Part shown: in pieces, positions 34,469-40,452 of the stretch
Layout: each line of letters begins with the position of its first letter
Numbering within the stretch: position 1 is the stretch's first letter
Origin: Streptococcus pseudopneumoniae
GTDB taxonomy: Bacteria > Bacillota > Bacilli > Lactobacillales > Streptococcaceae
Length of the DNA: 40,452 nt
Assembly (NCBI RefSeq): GCF_001074825.1
Contig: NZ_JUPG01000139.1
Span: 1 to 40,452 of the forward strand
Reading direction: 5' to 3'
Translations under genes and position numbers: made by a program
The notes under the pieces: generated by a model
Databases searched by the model: none
What the model was told of the DNA's origin: nothing
Seen by the model: the letters and a program-made list of their open reading frames with translations, nothing else

Positions 34469-37012
34469 ATGAAATTATTTTTTAAAACATATTGGACCTA
34501 TTTTGTTTCTTTCATCATTCCCATAATCATTATGATAGGAGTATATCTATCTCAAGGTATCTACTGGAATAGCGATACATCTCCACTATTAGGAGATGGG
34601 TTTCATCAATACGTTATTTTTGATATAGCTCTAAGAAATATCCTACACGGAAATGGTAGTTTGTTCTACACCTTTACAAGTGGCCTCGGATTGAATTTCT
34701 ATGCCCTATCTAGTTATTACTTGGTTAGTTTCCTTTTACCACTAGTTTACTTTTTTGATCTAACGAATATGCCAGATGCTGTTTATCTGACAACTCTCTT
34801 AAAATTTGGATTGATTGGTCTGTCAACCTTCTTTAGTCTAAATAGATTATTTAAAGATATTCCGAAATCTTTAAAACTAGCCTTATCCACTTCTTATGCT
34901 CTGATTAGCTTTACCGTTAGTCAACTAGAGATAAAAACCTGGCTGGATGTTTTTATCTTGATTCCTTTAATTATAACTGGTTTACACCTACTTATAACTG
35001 AAAAGAAACTCCTTTTGTACTTTACAAGTCTGTCAATCTTATTTATCCAAAACTATTATTTTGGCTATATGACAGCATTGTTTCTTATTTTCTGGTATCT
35101 CTGCCAAATTTCCTGGGACTTTAAAACTCGAAAATCATCTTTTCTTGATTTCATAATCACCTCCGTTTTAGCTGGTATGGCTAGTTTGATTATGACTCTT
35201 CCCACTCTATTTGATTTACAGACACATGGGGAAAAATTAACTGAAGTTACAAAGTTTCAAACTGAAAATAGCTGGTATCTTGATCTCTTTGCTAAGCAAT
35301 TCATTGGTTCCTTTGACACAACAAAGTATGGGGCTATCCCAATGATTTTTGTTGGACTACTTCCCTTTATTTTGACCATTTTATTTTTTACGCTGAAATC
35401 CACTAAGTTTCACGTGAAACTTATCTATGCAATTTTCTTTGCATTTCTAATTGCCAGCTTTTATATAGAGGCTCTTGATTTATTTTGGCAAGGCATGCAT
35501 ACTCCAAACATGTTTTTACATCGCTATGCTTGGATTTTCTCTACCTTGTTAATTTATACAGCAGCGGAAGTCTTAAATCGTCTGATAGAAATTAAAATCT
35601 GGAACTTTTTAGTTTCGCTTTTTCTTGTAGTAACAGGATTTTTAGCTACCATCTATCTAAAATCACATTATTCTTTTTTAACAGATTTGAATATTCTGCT
35701 TACTTTTGAATTTTGGGTTGTCTATTCGCTTTTACTCCTTGCAGTTATCAAAAAGTTTATCTCTGTAAATCTATTTTCCATTCTAATCTCTTTATTTATA
35801 ATGGTTGAAATGAGTTTAAATGCTTCATCTCAAATAGACGGAATTGCTAAGGAATGGGGATTTGCTTCTCGAAGTGCATATAGTCGAGATATCCCAGCTA
35901 TGGAATCTTTCTCAACATATATTGAGGATCCATTTACTCGTACTGAGAAACTACAAACTCAGACAGGAAATGACAGTATGAAATTCAACTACAATGGAAT
36001 CTCTCAATTTTCATCTGTTCGAAATCGTTCAGCAAGCTCTACTTTAGATAAACTTGGTTTTAAATCATCTGGGACTAATCTCAATCTCCGTTATGCAAAT
36101 AATAGTATTTTGGCTGATAGTTTATTTGGTATCCAGTATAATATCTCAGACAGTCCTATTGATAAGTATGGTTTTAAAGATATCTATCAAAAAGATAATC
36201 TTACCCTATATGAAAATCAATTCTCTCTTCCGATTGCTTTTGCTAGTCAATCTGTTTACAATGATGTCAAGTTCACTGAACACACTCTAGATAATCAGGC
36301 CTCGTTTTTAAATCAACTTGCTGACGTCAATTTTGATTATTTTTCTCCAATACCCTATGAAAAAACAGAGAATACTGATGATTTGATTAGTGTTACAAGT
36401 TCTTCAAATGAGGATGCAGCAATCCAGTATCAAATTGAAGTGCCAGAAAACAGTCAAGTTTATCTTTCTTTCACAAACCTTCACTTTTCTAATGACAAAC
36501 AAAAAAAAGTTGACATCATTGTCAATGGAGAAAAGAAAACTTTTACAACTGATAATGTCTTCTCCTTCTTTAATCTAGGATATACTAAAGAGAAAAAAAC
36601 TTTCAATATTAATGTTAGTTTCCCTGGAAATTCACAAGTATCATTTGAATCTCCTACCTTCTATCGTTTAGATACCAAAACTTTCACTGAGGCAATTCAA
36701 AAAATTAAAGAACAACCTGTCACAGTATCAACTTCTAAAAATAAGATCTTTGCTACATATGATGTCAAACAAGATACATCCATTTTCTTCACCATTCCTT
36801 ATGACAAAGGCTGGTTTGCCTACCAAGATGGGAAGAAAATAGAAATTAAACAAGCTCAAACTGGCTTTATGAAAGTTGACGTTCCTAAGGGAAAAGGAAC
36901 TATTACACTTTCCTTTATTCCAAATGGGTTTGTTATTGGAGCAATCTGTTCCTTTACTTCTCTTTTACTATTTGGAATCTATAATCACAAACGAAAGTCA
37001 TCTAAGACATAA
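34469..37012 (+). CDS. YfhO family membrane protein (GT-C glycosyltransferase fold)
   Basis: An 847-residue membrane protein. A first membrane segment (about 7-27) is followed by an extracellular loop with GDGFHQYVIFD, whose acidic residues resemble the catalytic Asp of GT-C enzymes. About a dozen hydrophobic segments run to about residue 450, followed by a large extracellular domain (about 470-815) and one last membrane segment. Relatives decorate lipoteichoic acid with sugars or act as putative glycosyltransferases; the substrate here is unknown. GAGGTAAC precedes the ATG. The gene carries a parS site and ends in a terminator shared with yhgE. Confidence 0.85.
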   Translation: MKLFFKTYWTYFVSFIIPIIIMIGVYLSQGIYWNSDTSPLLGDGFHQYVIFDIALRNILHGNGSLFYTFTSGLGLNFYALSSYYLVSFLLPLVYFFDLTNMPDAVYLTTLLKFGLIGLSTFFSLNRLFKDIPKSLKLALSTSYALISFTVSQLEIKTWLDVFILIPLIITGLHLLITEKKLLLYFTSLSILFIQNYYFGYMTALFLIFWYLCQISWDFKTRKSSFLDFIITSVLAGMASLIMTLPTLFDLQTHGEKLTEVTKFQTENSWYLDLFAKQFIGSFDTTKYGAIPMIFVGLLPFILTILFFTLKSTKFHVKLIYAIFFAFLIASFYIEALDLFWQGMHTPNMFLHRYAWIFSTLLIYTAAEVLNRLIEIKIWNFLVSLFLVVTGFLATIYLKSHYSFLTDLNILLTFEFWVVYSLLLLAVIKKFISVNLFSILISLFIMVEMSLNASSQIDGIAKEWGFASRSAYSRDIPAMESFSTYIEDPFTRTEKLQTQTGNDSMKFNYNGISQFSSVRNRSASSTLDKLGFKSSGTNLNLRYANNSILADSLFGIQYNISDSPIDKYGFKDIYQKDNLTLYENQFSLPIAFASQSVYNDVKFTEHTLDNQASFLNQLADVNFDYFSPIPYEKTENTDDLISVTSSSNEDAAIQYQIEVPENSQVYLSFTNLHFSNDKQKKVDIIVNGEKKTFTTDNVFSFFNLGYTKEKKTFNINVSFPGNSQVSFESPTFYRLDTKTFTEAIQKIKEQPVTVSTSKNKIFATYDVKQDTSIFFTIPYDKGWFAYQDGKKIEIKQAQTGFMKVDVPKGKGTITLSFIPNGFVIGAICSFTSLLLFGIYNHKRKSSKT
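35406..35421. other. parS site (ParB binding) inside the yfhO-like gene
   Basis: AGTTTCACGTGAAACT, a perfect palindrome with the invariant 14-bp parS core GTTTCACGTGAAAC, extending to 18 bp (35405-35422). It is the second such site in the window, 11.2 kb from the first and nearer the presumed origin. Confidence 0.9.
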
Positions 37013-37040
37013 AAAAATCGACCAGTTGGTCGATTTTTTT
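37011..37040. terminator. Bidirectional terminator between the yfhO-like gene and yhgE
   Basis: AAAAAAATCGACCA, GT, TGGTCGATTTTTTT: a perfect 14-bp inverted repeat at the convergent ends of both genes. Confidence 0.92.
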
Positions 37041-39681
37041 AATCTTCTTCCATTTTCTTAGGTCGATAGGCTAGCATACCTAAACCAGTAAATAGGGCTA
37101 ATATCACAGCAAGGAAAATGACTTGATGATGAATATTTCCTGTCATAGAAATTGTTTGTCGTAATCCCGAAACTGAATAACTCATTGGTAACCAAGGATT
37201 AATAGCTCTAAAGAAATTATTTGTCAAAGCAAGTGGATAGGTACCTGCACTTGATGCTAACTGTAATAAAAGCAAAATAAGAGAGAAGAAAGCTCCTACA
37301 CGGCTATTCCATGTTGTTAATGCAGTTACCATAGACATAAATGTTAAGCTTGCGATAATAATTAAGAACAAGGTTCTCATTTCATGATTTGCTGTTAGAC
37401 CAATAAGATGAACGCCACCATAGACTAAGACAGCGGCTAAAACAGCTATAACTCCATTTATCTCAAATCGAGATTTGAACCAAGCCCAGCGAGTTTCAGG
37501 ATGACGACCTGAAGGTAATTTAGCAAAAATCATATTTGTTGATAGTGCAGCGACAAAGAGAGCGACTGATATCATATAAGGAGCCATAGCAATCCCATTT
37601 ACAGGAACTTGATCATTGTCTGTTTTTGAAAGATTGAGTGGATTTGACAAAATCTCTGCATTTTTAGATTCTGTTGATGCTGATTTGAGTTGATCACTAG
37701 CATTACCTAGTCCTTGTCCTAAAGAAACAACTCCTGCCTGTAAATCTTCCAATCCAGAAGTTAACTTTGTTCCTCCTTCTGCTAGTTTCCCAGATCCATC
37801 TGCCAATTTATTAGCTCCATTCTCTAATTGAGAAGCACCTGAAAGTAACTGACTGGATTTGTCTGCTAATTGACCAGATCCTGATTGTAATTTATCAACT
37901 CCTGCCATTAATTCTTGACTCTTTTGATTCAATTGGTTAGAGCCAGTTGATAATTTTTCAATACCAGATACTAATTCTGGAGTTTTTTCAACTAATTGAC
38001 CAACTCCTGCTGTCAAGCTAGAAGATTTTTGTGTCAAGGTGTTTGAGCCTGAAACTAGTTGATCCAAACTACCTGTCAAGGTGGAATTCTTTTCACTTAG
38101 TTGACTTGCACCCTGAGAAACTTTATCAACACCTGTAGTATATGCCTTTACACCTGATGTAATCGACTGACTAACAGGAACTAATTTACTCGTCACTGAT
38201 CCCTGTATTTCTGTTAATCCACTTGACAATCCTGTCAAAGAAGTAGAAGCAAGCGGTAATACTTGATTAGCTTGATGTTTTAACGTTAAAAGATTTGAAG
38301 ATTGATTTTGTAAGTTTTCTAAACCTCCCTGTAAACCTTGTACTAAATCTACAATTGATTGAGCCGATTGAATACTATCAGTCGAATTTTGAGATACAGA
38401 AGCACTTATCTCAGCTTGTTGCTCACTTGTCAAGGATTGATAAGCTGCTGTCGATTGAATATTTGCTAATATAGCTGCTTTATCAGACTGAGCACTTGCT
38501 AACATTTGATTAGAAAGAGAAACTATACTTGATAAAACAGAAGACAATTGTTTTGTATCTCCAACATCAATATTTTGAATAGCTTGATTTAACTGATTCA
38601 AACCAGAAGATAATTGATTAATTTGATCTTTTTGCCCAGACGAAGCATCTAACTTACTAGAAAGTTGTTGAATCCCTTCACTTAATTGCTCCACACTCAT
38701 TCGAAGTGTAGCTGATTGACTAGATAACTGATTAGCACCTGTTGCAAGACTTCCCACTCCATTAGTGTAGGCACTAACACCAGATGAAAATTGGTTAAGA
38801 CCAGTATTGAGCTGAGAAACACCGCCAGTATAGGCCTCTACACCAGTATATAACTGATTGATTCCCCCTACTAATTCAGGACTTTTAGAAGCTAATTGAC
38901 CTAATCCGCTATCTAATTTACTCACTGCACCAGTATATGTAACCAAACCACTATTAAAATTCCCTAAGCCAAGATGAAGTTGTTCAACACCAGAAACATA
39001 AGAGGATAATCCTTTAGTAAACTGCTCCGTTCCATTTGAAAATGTTAAACTTGAATCTGCTAAAGAGTGTAGGTTAGTAGTCAATGTTTGACTTCCTGTC
39101 ACTAACTGATTCGCTCCATCAGTTAATTTTTCACTACCAGAAGCTGCTTGACTCATGCCATCCTTTAATTCGACCATCTTATCAAATAAAGCTTTAGTAT
39201 AGGTCACAGTTACATTTGTAGACACATTCTGCTTCAATTGTGTCATCGCAGAATCACTCATCTTACTAGCAATAAAACTATGACCACTTGAAGTCTGATA
39301 ATCGATTTGCATTTGCTCTGGATGATCCGTTAAAATAGAAGCTGCTTTTTCAGACAAATCACTTGGTAAAATCACTACCATATAGTAATCGCCATCTTCC
39401 AATCCCTTCTTTCCTTCCTCTTCATCTACAAAATGAAAATCTAAGGTTTTATTTTCTTTTAAATTAGACACCATGTCTTTTCCTATTGCCATGATATTAC
39501 CATTATAGGAAGCCTCTTTATCATGATTGACAACTGCCACAGGTAAGTCAGACAATTGACCATATGGATCCCACATTGATGACAAAAATATGATATTGTA
39601 CAGAGCTGGAATAAGAGAAATCCCTATCATGACAATAATAAAGGTTGGTTTTTTAAAAATTGCTTTCCATTCTTTAAACAT
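37039..39681 (-). CDS. YhgE/Pip family membrane protein
   Basis: An 880-residue membrane protein of the YhgE/Pip family. It has one N-terminal membrane segment (about 15-37) and a very long extracellular region (about 40-650) of repeated L-x-x-G / Q-L units predicted to be coiled coil. Five C-terminal membrane segments (about 690-870) resemble ABC-2 type exporters. Relatives include the lactococcal phage-infection protein Pip, receptor for c2-type phages, and the EsaA component of type VII secretion. AAAAGGAG precedes the ATG at 39681; the upstream in-frame ATG (39702) lies within an operator and lacks a ribosome site. Divergent from a TetR regulator that probably represses it. Confidence 0.88.
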   Translation of the reverse strand: MFKEWKAIFKKPTFIIVMIGISLIPALYNIIFLSSMWDPYGQLSDLPVAVVNHDKEASYNGNIMAIGKDMVSNLKENKTLDFHFVDEEEGKKGLEDGDYYMVVILPSDLSEKAASILTDHPEQMQIDYQTSSGHSFIASKMSDSAMTQLKQNVSTNVTVTYTKALFDKMVELKDGMSQAASGSEKLTDGANQLVTGSQTLTTNLHSLADSSLTFSNGTEQFTKGLSSYVSGVEQLHLGLGNFNSGLVTYTGAVSKLDSGLGQLASKSPELVGGINQLYTGVEAYTGGVSQLNTGLNQFSSGVSAYTNGVGSLATGANQLSSQSATLRMSVEQLSEGIQQLSSKLDASSGQKDQINQLSSGLNQLNQAIQNIDVGDTKQLSSVLSSIVSLSNQMLASAQSDKAAILANIQSTAAYQSLTSEQQAEISASVSQNSTDSIQSAQSIVDLVQGLQGGLENLQNQSSNLLTLKHQANQVLPLASTSLTGLSSGLTEIQGSVTSKLVPVSQSITSGVKAYTTGVDKVSQGASQLSEKNSTLTGSLDQLVSGSNTLTQKSSSLTAGVGQLVEKTPELVSGIEKLSTGSNQLNQKSQELMAGVDKLQSGSGQLADKSSQLLSGASQLENGANKLADGSGKLAEGGTKLTSGLEDLQAGVVSLGQGLGNASDQLKSASTESKNAEILSNPLNLSKTDNDQVPVNGIAMAPYMISVALFVAALSTNMIFAKLPSGRHPETRWAWFKSRFEINGVIAVLAAVLVYGGVHLIGLTANHEMRTLFLIIIASLTFMSMVTALTTWNSRVGAFFSLILLLLQLASSAGTYPLALTNNFFRAINPWLPMSYSVSGLRQTISMTGNIHHQVIFLAVILALFTGLGMLAYRPKKMEED

Positions 39682-39693
39682 AGCTTCTCCTTT

Positions 39694-39712
39694 TTTAAAC
39701 ATATTGTCTAAA
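39694..39712. promoter_or_regulatory. Operator 1 of the yhgE/TetR pair
   Basis: TTTAAAC-ATATT-GTCTAAA, one mismatch from perfect symmetry, placed just downstream of the yhgE transcription start. Confidence 0.65.
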
Positions 39713-39719
39713 ATTTTGA

Positions 39720-39755
39720 TATAATAGATTATACATTAAAAAATCTAAATTACAA
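39720..39755. promoter_or_regulatory. Overlapping divergent promoters of yhgE and the TetR gene
   Basis: Plus strand: extended -10 TGATATAAT (hexamer 39720-39725) for the regulator. Minus strand: TTGTAA (39755-39750), 16-bp spacer, TATAAT (39733-39728) for yhgE. The two -10 boxes are 2 bp apart. Confidence 0.65.
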
Positions 39756-39770
39756 GATAAAAAATCCATT

Positions 39771-39789
39771 TTTAGACAGATAGTCTAAT
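39771..39789. promoter_or_regulatory. Operator 2 of the yhgE/TetR pair
   Basis: TTTAGAC-AGATA-GTCTAAT: same half-sites and same 5-bp spacer as operator 1, placed between the regulator's transcription start and its ribosome site. Confidence 0.7.
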
Positions 39790-39808
39790 TTGTTTACAAG
39801 GAGGAAGT

Positions 39809-40351
39809 ATGCAAGAAAGTAACAAACGCTTAAAAACAAAGCGAACTATTGAAAATGCTATGGTAGAATTACTGATGGAACAACCATTTGATCAAATTTC
39901 TACTGTCAAGTTAGCAAAAAAAGCCGGAATTAGTCGTTCCAGCTTCTATACTCACTATAAAGATAAGTATGATATGATCGAGCACTATCAAAGCAAGCTA
40001 TTTCATACATTTGAATATATTTTTCAAAAACATGCTCATCACAAAAAAGATGCTATTTTAGAAGTCTTTGAATATCTAGAGTCAGAACCACTTCTGGCTG
40101 CCCTTCTTTCTGAAAATGGGACTAAAGAAATTCAAAATTTCTTACGAAATAAACTTCATATCATGCTCAGTACAGATTTACAAAAGCGATTTATGCAACT
40201 GAATCTTAATACCACTGAATTAGAATACAGTAGCATCTATCTAACTCACGCACTTTTTGGTGTCTGCCAAACTTGGATTGCACATGGAAAAAAAGAAAGT
40301 CCTCAAGAAATAACAGACTTCCTTATGAAGATGCTTGGTGATATAAATTGA
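39809..40351 (+). CDS. TetR/AcrR family transcriptional regulator
   Basis: A 180-residue regulator. The N-terminal TetR helix-turn-helix spans about residues 10-57 (TKRTIENAMVELLMEQPFDQIS, given here as one region; recognition part KAGISRSSFYTHYKDKYDMIEHY). The helical C-terminal domain (about 60-180) binds an unknown ligand and dimerises. AAGGAGGA precedes the ATG. Divergent from yhgE with two matched palindromes in the shared intergenic region, so it probably represses both genes. A terminator follows directly. Confidence 0.9.
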   Translation: MQESNKRLKTKRTIENAMVELLMEQPFDQISTVKLAKKAGISRSSFYTHYKDKYDMIEHYQSKLFHTFEYIFQKHAHHKKDAILEVFEYLESEPLLAALLSENGTKEIQNFLRNKLHIMLSTDLQKRFMQLNLNTTELEYSSIYLTHALFGVCQTWIAHGKKESPQEITDFLMKMLGDIN

Positions 40352-40356
40352 TACAA

Positions 40357-40384
40357 AAAAGGGAACAACACTATGTTCCCTTTT
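40357..40384. terminator. Terminator between the TetR gene and tRNA-Asn
   Basis: AAAAGGGAACA, 6-base loop, TGTTCCCTTTT. Serves both the regulator (plus) and the tRNA transcript (minus). Confidence 0.88.
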
Positions 40385-40391
40385 ATCTATA

Positions 40392-40452
40392 CTCCGCCAG
40401 TAGGACTCGAACCTACGACATCATGATTAACAGTCATGCGCTACTACCAACT
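40392..40452 (-). tRNA. tRNA-Asn (GTT), 5' part cut off by the window end
   Basis: On the minus strand: anticodon stem CATGA/TCATG with loop CTGTTAA (anticodon GTT), T-arm GTAGG-TTCGAGT-CCTAC and 3' acceptor strand TGGCGGA plus discriminator G. CCA is not encoded. The 5' acceptor strand and start of the D-arm lie beyond 40452. Confidence 0.93.

Noticed and set aside
37039..39681. YhgE/Pip as part of a prophage
   Set aside because: The name comes from a phage receptor; it is a host membrane protein in conserved chromosomal context, with no phage genes nearby.

Overview
The window is chromosomal DNA from a mitis-group Streptococcus (S. pneumoniae, S. pseudopneumoniae, S. mitis or S. oralis type). 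The evidence is a choline-binding CbpD murein hydrolase, PcsB, ComX (cin) boxes in front of competence genes, low GC content, and the gene order comFC-comFA / cysK / tsf-rpsB / pcsB / mreDC / ecf / pgsA / rodZ / yaaA-recF / guaB / trpS. As I recall, this order matches the origin-proximal end of the pneumococcal chromosome. Two parS-type 16-mers (24195-24210 and 35406-35421) and the predominance of minus-strand genes agree with oriC lying beyond the right edge. The exact species cannot be fixed from sequence alone.

Left edge (1 to about 3950): the lysogeny end of an integrated element, prophage or phage-inducible island, whose remainder lies beyond position 1. Its parts are a divergent promoter/operator region, an XRE (CI-like) repressor, a small DUF4177 protein, an AbiF-type HEPN protein preceded by a structured non-coding RNA, an apparently independent small-RNA-like transcription unit, a tyrosine integrase, and two perfect inverted repeats at the chromosomal junction. 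The AbiF plus ncRNA pair is the most notable system here: it belongs to the RNA-antitoxin/HEPN-toxin lineage proposed as the ancestor of Cas13.

4.0-7.0 kb: a TPP-riboswitch-controlled operon on the minus strand encoding an MTH1187-type thiamine-binding protein and a three-part ABC importer for a thiamine precursor. 7.0-15.1 kb: cbpD (fratricide hydrolase), the gdpP-rplI-dnaB-veg operon, hpf, and the comFA-comFC DNA-uptake operon. 15.1-17.0 kb: yigZ and cysK on the plus strand.

17.1-28.3 kb: a long run of minus-strand housekeeping genes. These are rpsB-tsf, pcsB, mreC-mreD, and an overlapping cluster yfmF-yfmH-rodZ-pgsA-ecfA1-ecfA2-ecfT, linking cell elongation, phospholipid synthesis and vitamin uptake. 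28.4-32.6 kb: yaaA-recF (plus) converging on guaB, then trpS. 32.7-40.4 kb: an ABC-F protein with one degenerate ATP site, a YfhO-family membrane glycosyltransferase, and a YhgE/Pip membrane protein divergent from a TetR regulator with two matched operators. The window ends inside a tRNA-Asn gene.

Most transcription units end in clear intrinsic terminators, several shared by convergent genes. Several start codons were moved downstream of the longest open frame on the basis of ribosome binding sites: abiF, int, thiX, thiY, the MTH1187 gene, gdpP, rpsB, rodZ and yhgE.
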